Positions 53,503 through 63,489 of a DNA stretch of 64,000 bases are shown here, one piece after another. Under the pieces are notes generated by a model, which worked only from the letters and a program-made list of their open reading frames with translations, did not search any database and was not told the DNA's origin. The first letter of the stretch is position 1. Every line of letters starts with the position of its first letter. Made by a program: the position numbers and the translations under genes. This DNA comes from Ephydatia muelleri (lineage: Eukaryota > Porifera > Demospongiae > Spongillida > Spongillidae), in the NCBI GenBank assembly GCA_013339895.1, contig JABACO010000019.1, forward strand, positions 2,838,565 to 2,902,564. The letters run 5' to 3'.

Positions 53503-56500
53503 TCATGAGGGCACAATCCTGGTGAGGATAGCCGAAGAAATGGATCTCATGAGGCAGGTGTTAAGCCTTCCGTAAATCTCATTTATGATGACTGATTTAG
53601 GCTTGAAGCATGCAATTGCCAGCCTGGATGCCAACTGCGCAAAAGTTTTAACTGCCTCTTGACCCCATGCTCCGTACGTCTCGACAACCAAAGGGATGCA
53701 CACCCAACCTAATTCCACACATTTAGCATCATTACTGTTGTGTTTTCTTATCTCTGAGGCCTGAGCCGCCACTCCTGAAGACACTCCCGCTTCCGAAAGG
53801 ATAAGTGAATTTAGCGGAGAGGTCACACAGAAGTCAAAGGCTGCAGGCTTGCCCAGTGACCAATTGTGGACGAGGACATCTGCGGGTCTACTGTGGTCAT
53901 GGTCTGGAGTTAAATTATTACCTACTTCGAGCTTGACAGGAAGGTGAGCCAGGCGGCAGGAATCTGCAAACACATCTCGCAGCAGGTTATGGCGATGAAC
54001 TGCGTCTCCCCCTCGTTTGCACGTGGACGCATGGTGGCCTAGTGGATCCAGGATAGAATCTGGGCAGAATGCACAACAAGAGCCACATGATGTGTCTAAA
54101 CCTAGCCACCATTTAAGGGCTATATTGTATTGGTTTGGTTCGAAATGGAGCCCGAGGCCTTCTGATGGCACAACCGAAAGCCAAGAAGAGGAATGGGGGG
54201 CAGAGATGGATAATAGGCGTGCCCTATCAGCAACTGAGGACCTGTTAAATATGCCCTGAAGTTGATAATCATCCAGTTTGGATGAGAGCATCTTTTGATT
54301 TATGTTGGAAGATGCGAGGGAGTCCAACGAAATCTTATCAGCTGGTGCTACACATACATTGAACATCTCCACAGCATGGGTGAGGTGGGTAAGAGACTGG
54401 AGGCCATAGCCGAATGAACAAACGGAGGCAATGTAAGCAGCTGGAGCATGAAGCATGAGAGAGCGCATACCCAAACCACCTCTACTCAAACTTAGCTGGG
54501 CCTGATTCCATTATACATCGGTCAATTCTACCGAAGTACTCTGTGACAGACAACTTCTAACATCCTGGTCGAAAAGCTCCAGAGCTTTGACGGAGAGCGA
54601 GGGTGGAGTAGCGCGAGCCAGATGAGATAGTTTGCAAAAGCCACTACAAGTGCGAAGTAGCATTAAAGCTACTTGAGGATCAAGTGCTCCAACTTCTTCT
54701 ATCTGTAGCATGAGTTGTTTAGCCAAACCATGCTTATGAGAAATAAAGGTGGTACAGAAATCTAGGTCACCAATGGGGATCCCTAAGATTTCAATGTTTG
54801 GCTGGTGGGATTGCTTCATTGATGGGGGGAAGTGACTTAGGTCGCTGTGACAAAAAACTTCACATTTATTAATGTTGACATGTAGTCCCAAAGAGTGACC
54901 TCTTTCTTCTAAAATAGCCAGCACTCTACATACCTCAGTGCTCGAGCCTGCCACAACACCATCATCCAAATACCAAGCATGGTACAACAGATTGGCACAG
55001 CCTGGCTCCAATACAATCTCAGACACTAAGATATTCAACACCAAAGAGAATAAGAGAGGGCCGAGAGGATCCCCTTGCTGGACACCACATTCTGAAGTTA
55101 GATTCCCCATCGTGTGCCATAAGTATGGGTGCTGGCTATAACACCAATGAGCCCAAGGGTAGAGTTCAGGAAAATGTTTGGCACACTCTGAGAGGAGTGC
55201 CTGACGCGACACCAGATTAAACGCATTCTTCATATCAACTTTCAACACTACTAGGTTTTCTTCCAGCCAATGCTTTTCGACACACGCTCTAAGACCATGC
55301 ACAATCTTTTCTGCTCCCATAGGACATGCCACCCCAAACTGGTGTGGTTGAAAAAATTCTGAGGCCTTAGACTTCACTAACGCACATAAACACTTCCCGG
55401 TAAGACGGCGAAGAGCTTCTCCCACTGCAATGGGGCGAATATCAAGCGAAGAACCTTGCTTAGACTTAACCAAAGCAGTGAGATTACCTCCAGCAAGAAA
55501 GGATGCTATCATGGGTGGAGCTCTACCAGCCGCAAGGATGTTGACTACACCCTTTAAAGATTGAAGAATCGAGCATGATAAAGGAACCTCAGCTGCGTCT
55601 ATCAAGTGCTGAATGCGCAAACCTGTGGGGCCAGCCCCAGTTAGTTTGGAGAATGATCTTAAAACAGGAACGATGTTACAATCATGAGGCAACACTGTCT
55701 CTGTCGATGGAATAGGAAGGTTTGACGGGCACTCACCTTGAGGGTGTTTGGAAATCAACAGATTCCAAGTGTTGTCATCATCGGGGGCTAAGCCCTGAGA
55801 TGTTAGCATCTGACAAGCTTTGCTGTAAAGTCCATCTTTGGCCAGAGCTATTGCAGAATCCACCCTTTATTTGGAAGCACCTTCTTAGACTGTGTAGAGA
55901 TAGTAGCCCGAGTCTGTGCACGAAGCCACAACTCACACAGGTTTCCTTTCAACCACATGTCACATAGGATATCAATAGAGATGGGCTTATTGTGACGACC
56001 ACCCCTTTTGGAAGTGGGGAGAACACATTTGGGCAGCATTAACAATTTGGTCCAGGCAGCAACAGAGTTTACTGCCACTATTTCTTTCAACACAGAAGAT
56101 AGAGCACGTGCAAAGGCTGGCCTGGCACTTGAAGGAATAAACCGAATAGTTGGGTGCTTTAAACTACAAATGTCTTCAAGACTAGGCAAAGTGACCTGAT
56201 GATTAGGAATGGATCTGGGCACAACATTGAAGATATTTGTCTGACCGTTCTGACCTCCAAAGGCCACAGAAGGACACTTCCTTGCATGGGAAACAAAGTG
56301 AGAATTAGAAACAATAGAACTGCAGTTAGGACAGATAAAACGGGATTGGGATTGCAGCCATGATGAGGGAACAACTCCAGGAAGAACTCCCTTAGCATGA
56401 CTAGTCATGTGCGGAAGCCACATAGAAGGGGCTATGCGCTCTTTGCACCCCTCGACGATGCAAGGTTCTTTATGGAGTTCTTGGTCAATGGGAATACATT

Positions 56501-56891
56501 AATGTTCTTGAAAAGTTGTTCGTGTATTCATTTGTGGTTGCACCAATGTAAGCGAACAGGCCACGTGGGGTCTTGAATTCGATAACGGCTCCGAATCAAC
56601 GCTTGGGTTCATAGTATTCATTGGTTGCCGAACCTGTGTAGGCGGTGTAGGTGAACTGGAACACGTAGGCGAAGTAGGAGGTATAAGTGAACTGGAAGCA
56701 CGTGGAATTGAATTGGATGGCGCCAGCGGCTCTGGAGAGCAAGCGCTAGGACTCATATTGGAATTAAAACAACATTTGCTATTCATAGGAAGGCAGTTGG
56801 AACATTTCCTCTTCTTGCAACACACACAGGACTTACATCGAGCGTTTTTCCCGTTACAAGAGCAACATCTACCCTTCAACTCAGCCGCCAT
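53503..56891 (-). pseudogene. Non-LTR-type reverse transcriptase with C-terminal endonuclease
   Basis: One long reading from ATG 56891 is broken only by a TAA near 56499, a frameshift near 55855 and a TAA near 54511. In order: a Cys-rich head (CCSCNGKNARCKSC...CSNCLP), a C2H2-like finger (CPNCSSIVSNSHFVSHARKC), an RT palm with LKVDMKNAFNLV (D), GVQQGDPLGPLLFSL and AWYLDDGVVAG (DD). At the end are a CCHC-like motif (CAFCPDSILDPLGHHASTC) and a PD-(D/E)XK-like region (RPADVLVHNW...AAFDFCVTSP). RT copies the element RNA at a nick made by the endonuclease. Apart from three lesions it is well preserved over about 1,130 codons. Poly(A) or target duplications are not evident. Confidence 0.8.
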
Positions 56892-56987
56892 TTTAAATTA
56901 GTATATAAATTTAAAATACATGTTTTCCTATGTTTCTTAATGCCCTCCATAATCTGAGAGGGGTAGAAACCAAAGTTATACCTAAGA

Positions 56988-57006
56988 CCCCCCCCCCCCC
57001 CCCCCC
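56988..57006 (+). repeat. Poly-C run of 19
   Basis: It lies between the tyrosine recombinase homology and the RT head on the minus strand. Read there it gives a Gly run at the end of the recombinase frame, so it is probably outside the real protein or length-variable. Confidence 0.8.
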
Positions 57007-57039
57007 TACTGGTATTGATGGCCGACAAATTGGAGTATT

Positions 57040-58209
57040 GAAGTGTAGAAGTGCACATTTTTTTGGGTGTATTACTATTTAAAATATTTGATACATTTTT
57101 GCGCTGAGTCTCCGATGTTCTCTTGTAAGAGCGAATACCATCAACACTTTTATGGCCTGTATGATCCATCACTATTTGTTCGTCAATTCCCGCTTGATAC
57201 AGTCGAGTGGCTGTAGTAGCTCTTAGCGAGTGATTTGTTTTAAACCCGACGATTCCGGCTTCCTTACATATACTCGCGACTGCTTTGTTTAGCTTATTGT
57301 GCCCTAATGGCATGTCTGAATACCAGCAGGATTCTCTTGGTGTTTGCAGTGGTTGCAAATAAAACGCTTGTGATTTGCAGTTTATTGGGCAGTGTGAAAT
57401 GTATTTTTTATTCAATCTTACGAAACAACGCTCTGGGTTCTCTTTGTTGGCATAGTGTGTTACTATTTTTGGTGCTACGTTCCCTGGTCTATTTTTGGAG
57501 GTGTCTTCCGTGTATTGTAAGTAGGATGTATTTCCTTCGTTTTCAATTAATTCTATCTGACACGGAGAAAACCGCAGCTGACGATGGTCGTTACCGCTTC
57601 GGAGAGCGAAGTAGAGGCCGTTATAAAAAATCATGGTGTTCAAAAGGGTTTTTGCATTCTTGTCACCCAGAAGGCCTTTCTCCCATACAGTTGTTCTTCC
57701 CCAGAAATAGGTTCTGCTTGCCTCTTTTTCGACCCCTGACCTTTGCCTTGTAGTCGTTTCATTTCTGCATCCAATGTAGCGTGAAACAAAGCGAATTCTG
57801 GATCCTTGTAAAAGTCCAAAGTATGCTGTCCATTTTGACGCAAATGGCGCATAAGTCCGCTGCAATTATGATGCAGGCTGTTAGGAGGGAATTCTGTTCC
57901 ACCTCGTTTCCTAACTTCCAAGACAAATCTTTGTAGCCAATACTGAAGCTCACTTTTTGAAAGGGTTTCGATTGCACTTACTACTTTTGAACACGTTTGC
58001 TGCCTAAAGCTTGTCCATTCGTTCCAAATCCTGATGCAGTAGTTTGTGTCATCTCTGGTTTTCTTAGGTACACTAGAAACAATGCTATCTATTTCTTTGT
58101 CTGTTTTCGGGTCTGCAAATGGTCGTGTATTCAAACGCAAGTCTGGGTTATCATGTTCTTCGTTGTCATCTAGAATCCAGTGTAACAGTTCACCGCTCAA
58201 AAAATCCAT
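57040..58209 (-). pseudogene. Tyrosine recombinase, Crypton-like (DUF3504 group)
   Basis: ATG 58209 starts an N-terminal helical SAM-like part (TRDDTNYCIRIWNEWTSFRQ...LSKSELQYWLQRFVLEVRKR). A frameshift near 57690, after KKRQAEPISGEEQ, moves the reading to the frame that gives WEKGLLGDKNAKTLLNTMIF and the catalytic domain. The box I arginine is in RSGNDHRQLRF, then HSLRATTATRLYQAG (H, R), MDHTGHKSVDGIRSYKR (H, nucleophile Y). All catalytic residues are visible. Such recombinases move Crypton elements by strand exchange and gave rise to vertebrate KCTD1/ZMYM2-like domains. The frame runs on through the poly-C tract to 56876, overlapping the RT ORF start by 16 bp, but homology ends near 57060. 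Confidence 0.85.
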
Positions 58210-58354
58210 TTCGGAATCTATATCTCTGTTTAAACTTTGCTAAGCTAACACGAGAAATTGCGCTTGTGCACTGTATAGATAATTGTAACGCGTAAAGCAA
58301 TAGGTTGCTATATAAGTATAAACGTAAACATGTGCGTTGCTATAGTCTAAATTA

Positions 58355-58485
58355 GTTAGATACTGTCACCTTCGTGATCTACGTGATTTAGAATACCCTC
58401 GGGCCCTTAGTAGCGCCTTCGCTACGCTCGGGACGCTACAGTTCAGGGCCCTCGGGTATTCTAAATCTCGGTTCCAGTATCTAAC
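58355..58485. mobile_element. 131-bp foldback with a perfect 22-bp inner stem
   Basis: gatttagaataccctcgggccc (58385-58406) is matched exactly in inverse at 58446-58467. Outer 11-bp arms GTTAGATACTG and CAGTATCTAAC close the structure at 58355 and 58485. The loop contains further gtagcg/cgctac palindromes. It is markedly GC-rich against its surroundings. It lies about 145 bp upstream of the recombinase start codon. Confidence 0.85.
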
Positions 58486-58639
58486 TTGTATTAAAAGGGT
58501 CAATCCAGGTAATATCAACTAGGTTTTGGCAGCATGATGCCAATTTGGTTGATTTTCATTTTATGAGTTCATCCAGTAGTGAAGGTAATGTAACCAATTT
58601 ATCAATAATAATAATAATGATAATAATATGGTGGCGCGA

Positions 58640-58850
58640 GGTTCTCGCATCTACGGAGCACATGCCGCTTTGCAAGTTCTGTGCCTGTGCCAAAGCGCAC
58701 GGTCCGTGCACTAGCTGTCTCCCACTGAAGCACGGTGGCTGCCAAAATTTTGCTGCGGACTCGCCACCAATCTTTAATTCGACCACACTGTTAGCATCAA
58801 CCTCACAACCGCTTCCACCATCATCTCCATCATCATCTTCGTCTTCCCTG
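58640..58850 (+). pseudogene. Cys-rich head of an RT element, opposite strand
   Basis: The plus strand reads CKFCACAKAHGPCTSCLPLK followed by GGCQN, the same Cys pattern as the head of the RT ORF at 56891, then a low-complexity Pro/Ser stretch. At about 58850 the sequence passes without a gap into the minus-strand RT copy 58838-59782, so the 5' domain is inverted relative to that copy. ORFs that read across are artefacts. Confidence 0.65.
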
Positions 58851-59782
58851 GACAAATCGTGGCCAAGCCACCATTTTAAGGCTACGAAGAACTCATTAGG
58901 TTCCAAGTGGAGGCCAAGTGCAGCATATGGCACCACAGATAACCAGGAAGGAGAGTGAGGGGTTGACTCAGACACAATACGGGCCTTGTTAGCAACTGAA
59001 GAAGACACTAACAATGTCTGGAACAGACGATTATCTAGTTTTTGGGACACAAAATTCTCAGTTTGATAGGAGAGGACAGAACAGATTCTACAGAAACGGC
59101 ATCAGATGGAAGGACCTGGATGTTAAAAAGATTAATTACCTATTATCTCTGTCACCAAAGCCAGAGGAGCACACAGAAGCTGCACTAGAATGGTGAGAAA
59201 GAGACCGCAAGCCAAGGCCACCATAGCGTAGACTGAGCTGAACCTGCTGCCATGTGGAATCAGAGGTGTCCAGTACAAAGCAATCTTTAAAACACTGTCT
59301 GACATCATTATCAAAAAGCTGCAAAGGATCAGAGACCAAACTTGGAGGGGTGGCTCTTGCAAGGTGAACTAACTTACAAAAACTCCCACATACACGCAAC
59401 AGAATTAGGTGCCACCTGGGGATCGATAAGTTGCAACCTCAACAAGTTTAGACAGCAACTTCACAGCATCAAGATGCTTTGAGGCAATGAAATTTGCGCA
59501 GAAAAGGTAATCACCGATGGGGGCCCCTAGAATGACCATGTGAGGCAAGTGTGATGTTTTCATTGCGGCTGGAAAGGAATGTAGATCATTTCGGCTAAAG
59601 ACTTCACACTTGCTTAAGTTGATGAAAATGCCCAAAGATGGACCAAATTCCTCTAGAATTGTCACAGCCCGCAACACTGATGCCTTCTTACCAGCCAGTA
59701 CTCCATCATCCAAGATCCATGCTTGGAAAAGAGTTTTTTTCTTATAAGTTATTGACATCTGAAGTTTTGACGTTTTGCACAT
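58838..59782 (-). pseudogene. Second, truncated RT-endonuclease copy
   Basis: It begins abruptly near 59728 with AWILDDGVLAGKKAS (the RT DD motif) and continues through INLSKCEVF, HMVILGAPIGDYLF, CGSFCKLVHLARATPP and LSLRYGGLGLRSLSHHS. Then comes SPSWLSVVPYAALGLHLEPN, stopping at ALKWWLG. The order matches the copy at 53503-56891 at perhaps 60 percent identity, so it is a different family member. At least three frame changes. The endonuclease domain is gone. Confidence 0.82.
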
Positions 59783-60276
59783 AAGTGTCTAGTCCTGTTT
59801 GTCATACACTAACCAAATTTATACACAGAATAGCTCTCAATAAGGACTATCTGTGCGTAATAACGAAATGATTATGAAAGTGAAAGATAAGTTCATTTTA
59901 GCAATAATAGCACTGAGAGTTAATGTTCTCAAAATGTTCATTTTTAAAAATTACATTTTTTTGCTAACAATTAGTCCACATTAGCAGTGTACCCAAAAAA
60001 GATTACAGTAGGGCAACTTCTAGTTTTTTAAATTCCCTTGTATCAGGAACTGCAAGTACCATGTAGTAATAGTGCTAAGTGGGCGCTTGCATAGCAAAGC
60101 AATATTATTTTTTCTGAAGTAAACATACAATCCTAACAGGTTTTACAATCAAAACTATGACTCAAATCGTGCTATAATTTTTGCTGCTTCAGCCGTCTCT
60201 CTCTTAGTCAAACTGTATGTTCTGCCTGTTGCTGTCACAGGGTTTACCTGGGAGACAATGTCTGAACTGTCAACTT
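59783..60276. other. AT-rich stretch without a recognised gene
   Basis: No motif-bearing frame is visible on either strand. Confidence 0.4.
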
Positions 60277-60975
60277 CTAACATATCAGGGGGTTCAGGAA
60301 ATGAGAATGATTATGATGGTAAACGAGGATGAAGGAACCTAACTGTAGCAGAGCCAGCCTCTGCATCCACTGCCATTGTGCATCCAAGCCATCCATACAT
60401 ATCATACTGCACAACCACATGAACACCGTGAACTGTGGAGGTACCATCGCTTGTGCACAAGTTACCCTTTCTAGACATGAATGGGTGCTGTCAGAGAACC
60501 GCTTCACCTCCACAACAGTATTTAATATGGGTCGAAAGTAGTGAGGCTTCTGTGTTCCCGGAACAGTTCTACTGGCAGAAAACCTATCCCTAAGAAGTAG
60601 TTCTTCATTCCTGTGTTCTTCTATGGTGGCAAATGCAAAGTTCATTCCTTTGATCGTAGAGCAAGCAAAATCGTGCAGTTGACGGGGTGTTATTATTTGC
60701 TCAGTGTATGGCCGCTGAAGACTGCTCTTGGTGGCAAGTTGTTTTAGTGTTCCTGCTGCTCCATCACCAGCTGTCCTGCCATGTGAGGTGGCAAAAAAGT
60801 GCCATTCTGCTAGCACACCAAAGTCGTCTATGTGATGGCATAGGTTGTTGAAGTTTTTACAGTTTTTATACTGGGCAGCACACCCATCAGATAGGTACAT
60901 GTACATTACCTTGCTTGGCAACTTCCCACTTTGTGCTGTCAGAAAGATTATAAGCTTCTGCTGAAACAGGTGCAC
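60277..60975 (-). CDS. Conserved repeat-associated protein, probably transposon-derived
   Basis: The 232-codon frame contains MYLSDGCAAQYKNCKNFNN and LCHHIDDFGVLAEWHFFATS, then HGRTAGDGAAGTLKQLAT, SLQRPYTEQIITPRQLHDFA and RTVPGTQKPHYF. I recall this block from many unnamed invertebrate proteins that occur in multiple copies. The spaced D, H and D residues suggest an RNase H-like nuclease core, but that is inference. The last 50 residues (from RFSDSTHSC) become less typical, so a frameshift near 60430 is possible. The upstream part of the protein is not readable. Confidence 0.5.
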   Translation of the reverse strand: MHLFQQKLIIFLTAQSGKLPSKVMYMYLSDGCAAQYKNCKNFNNLCHHIDDFGVLAEWHFFATSHGRTAGDGAAGTLKQLATKSSLQRPYTEQIITPRQLHDFACSTIKGMNFAFATIEEHRNEELLLRDRFSASRTVPGTQKPHYFRPILNTVVEVKRFSDSTHSCLERVTCAQAMVPPQFTVFMWLCSMICMDGLDAQWQWMQRLALLQLGSFILVYHHNHSHFLNPLIC

Positions 60976-61344
60976 AGCAGCAGTGTTGTGATCTGTACTG
61001 AAATTACTATAAAACAGGTGTTGGCGATCGATTCATTATCTCCCTTATAATAGCAAACAAAAGATGAATTGTGGTTTGGGTGCTATTACAGTGATATGAC
61101 CAAATCTCGTCCTGAATAACAGCAGAGTAATTCAGCAATCACCAAATACTCTCCAGGCTGAAGAGTTCCTTTTTCTTGGCAGCTAAACTGGACTGCATCT
61201 TTGCAATGAAATCATGTACCTGTAGCTTTTCAAGACCTACTATGAAACAGTGAAGAAAGTCATGAAGGTAGAACCTTCGTCACCAGGTTTGCACGGTCTG
61301 TTGTTGTTCATTGCCTGAACTCAGCAGTGTCTATCAGATTGCAG

Positions 61345-61440
61345 TGCTTATGATAAGAATATAACAATGATCTGACATTTGTGTCAGATCATGGCAATAT
61401 TGGTCGGACAGTTTATATTTTTGGTCGGACATATGTTTAA
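61345..61440 (-). repeat. hAT-terminus-like repeat, copy 2
   Basis: Homologous to 52640-52760: cagtgcttatgataaga at the edge, then ggtcggacagtttatat and ttggtcggacatatg. It lies just downstream of the zinc-finger ORF at 61506-61886, so it is the likely end of that hAT copy. Confidence 0.6.
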
Positions 61441-61505
61441 TGTATGATGAATGAATGTTACATCAAATACAATCATCAAATCCATGTACAAGTATAGCTT
61501 TAGCC

Positions 61506-61886
61506 CTAATCAGCTAATAAACAGTCCCAATCATTAATGTCCAAAGTGTAGGATTTTTGGTGCATCAAAGATGATGCGTGCTCTTTAAAAGCCGATGCTT
61601 TCGTGCAGCCATCAATAAAAGCACGACTGAAGTTTCGCATTCCGATTAGCTTCGATTCGAACATCGTACAAATTTTGCATTTTAAAGCGGCTACATTATC
61701 GCGATCGAGTCGCTCATACGTAAGCCATGTTGCCGTCACTAGTTCCTTTTCATTTTCAGCTATCCACTTATGAGCCGTATGAATCGAAAGATTTCGTCCC
61801 TTTTTTGCCGCTGGAACACCTTCAACGCCATCTGCCAACCTTTTTCCAGACATCTTGACCGCGCATGTGCACAATTGATCGGTCAA
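61506..61886 (-). pseudogene. hAT-associated zinc finger (KIAA1586-like) fragment
   Basis: The frame includes WLTYERLDRDNVAALKCKIC and FESKLIGMRNFSRAFIDGC, then TKASAFKEHASSLMHQKS. This is the CxxC...H...H finger that precedes hAT transposases of the KIAA1586/ZNF862 type. It stops after about 126 codons at the hAT terminus, so the transposase body is deleted. The likely native start is the second Met (MSGKRLAD). Confidence 0.7.
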
Positions 61887-62703
61887 ATTTCATAATTGAT
61901 CGGAAAATGTCCGATGTCCGCACTAGACGATCATATGTAATTACATATTGATGAACATTTGAACCATTCAGCAATCGATCTATCTTCGTTGCACGACGTT
62001 GTTGTTTCGTGAGAAAAGGTTGATATGATGTTGCTTCAAACTTATCCACTGGAACAACAGTGATGAGCTGAAAAATAATCTTTTTGCTGTCATGTATTTT
62101 GTTACCTTCAATACGACAACATGATGCAATGTACTTGATAAGATTTATAAGTGGAGTCATAATAAATCCATGAGGACGAGATGCTACAGTCATTTGATAC
62201 AATCTTACTACTGCAACATTGTCTTTAATGTCCCATCTGATGGCGTCTACTGCTGCAAAATTTCGGTCTACAGGTTGACAGTATATCCCTTCTTGTATGT
62301 CTTCATAGCTGTTGAATAGTTTCTTTCCAATCGTTAGCACAGTGAATTCACCAGGATCAGAATTAATGCTGCTGTGGTTAGAAAAAACCCTCTTCGCACG
62401 TGTAATTGATGTTTTCACTGTGCCAGACAAGCATTCATGAATAAATGCTTCAAACATTGTACCTCGAAGTGCCGCAGCAGAAGGAGTTATTTGAATTTTA
62501 TGGTAGAAATCAATTCTTTCCTCTAGTTGAAGATTTGTAACTGCTTGAATGAATTCATTACGAACCAATGATGAAGTAAAATTGACACCACTCATTGCTT
62601 CACTAACAGATCCGACCAACTGGTCCCAATGTTGGTATGCAGATGACTCAGCTTGTGCTGCGAAACTTCCAATGCTGCGTGAGTGGTTTGACAATCTTTG
62701 CAA
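61822..62703 (-). CDS. Crinkler/RHS-type nuclease-like protein
   Basis: The 293-codon frame has RGTMFEAFIHECLSG near residue 80, then IYCQPVDRNFAAVDAIR near 140-155 and VVRLYQMTVASRPHG near 165-180. This order (E and H, then YxxPxxxNFxxxD, then QMTVxxxH) is the signature of the C-terminal restriction-endonuclease-like domain of Crinkler and RHS proteins, which occur in oomycetes, fungi, kinetoplastids and scattered other eukaryotes. No NTPase domain is visible upstream. A frame at 62592-62960 overlaps in another phase without known motifs. The last 25 codons read into flanking hAT sequence, so the natural end may be altered. Role in an animal genome is unknown: defence, selfish element or transfer are all possible. 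Confidence 0.65.
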   Translation of the reverse strand: MQRLSNHSRSIGSFAAQAESSAYQHWDQLVGSVSEAMSGVNFTSSLVRNEFIQAVTNLQLEERIDFYHKIQITPSAAALRGTMFEAFIHECLSGTVKTSITRAKRVFSNHSSINSDPGEFTVLTIGKKLFNSYEDIQEGIYCQPVDRNFAAVDAIRWDIKDNVAVVRLYQMTVASRPHGFIMTPLINLIKYIASCCRIEGNKIHDSKKIIFQLITVVPVDKFEATSYQPFLTKQQRRATKIDRLLNGSNVHQYVITYDRLVRTSDIFRSIMKFDRSIVHMRGQDVWKKVGRWR

Positions 62704-62959
62704 ACTTGGTCCAGTCTATGGGTACTATCCAGAACCACAGTACTGCACTGCATTACAGTGACAACAGCTGCGATCAGTAGCGCGAGTGCGTAAAAGGTGG
62801 ACAGTGTATTTTGTGCGAAATGGGACAATGGCCCCTGCGCGCGCGCTCGTTTAACATGTGATAGGAAGCGAGGGCGCGCACAACGTGTCTTTGTTTGATT
62901 CTGTGCATTTATTAAGTAGTATTTAGAAATCAAGATGTAGCCCTCCCAGTTTGGACCCA

Positions 62960-63327
62960 TTCTGTGGTGTGGATGCCAGTGTTGTACAAACAGAATGGGA
63001 TTTGCTCAAGGATGTAGTGAAAGTTCAGCTCAGGTGTAAAGGCTTAAGTTTTGAACTGGTAAGTTCTAAACAAACTGTAGGTACTCTCCAAAGGCTAAAG
63101 TTCCACCTAAGGAGCCAGAGTGGGTAGATGTGTTCAAGAATGCCCAAGATTCGTGTCCAAATGTGCTCCAGCTGGTTGATCTGCTACCGTCTTTGCCTGC
63201 CAGCAGTGCAGATTGTGAACAAGGATTCAGTCTGACTAAAGTCATCAGGCCATTACTGTGCAGCAAATCTAGCTCAGAATCAGATGATGAAATGGAGTCA
63301 GAAGATGAAATGATTGATGCTTTTTAA
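62960..63327 (+). pseudogene. hAT C-terminal dimerisation fragment
   Basis: The plus strand reads TEWDLLKDVVKVQLRCKGLS near 62990 and, after a shift, CPNVLQLVDLLPSLPASSAD and CEQGFSLTKVIR near 63155-63250. That is the hAT dimerisation motif of the KIAA1586-like group. An acidic tail (SESDDEMESEDEM) ends at 63327. It is on the strand opposite to the zinc finger at 61506-61886, so they are not one simple copy. Confidence 0.7.
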
Positions 63328-63489
63328 AAATGAAGTTACATTTTATCTTTTGCAAGTGGCTTGCATGTGCAGCTTTACTTTGTGGTTGATGACGAGTTGT
63401 TGTAACAACATGTTATGGTAGCTGCAAAAACATGCTATGATAGGCGTACCACATAAATGAATGTCATTTATGGTAACCGTTAAGTCGAC

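Noticed and set aside
54017..54259. Plus-strand ORF inside the RT gene
   Set aside because: Shadow of the minus-strand RT-endonuclease coding sequence.
58556..59050. 164-residue ORF with an isoleucine run and an acidic run
   Set aside because: Only its N-terminal part is RT; the rest is antisense to the oppositely oriented Cys-rich head and a simple ata repeat.
58640..59782. Twin-priming 5' inversion typical of LINEs
   Set aside because: The inverted 5' domain is at the 3' side of the RT copy, which twin priming does not produce.
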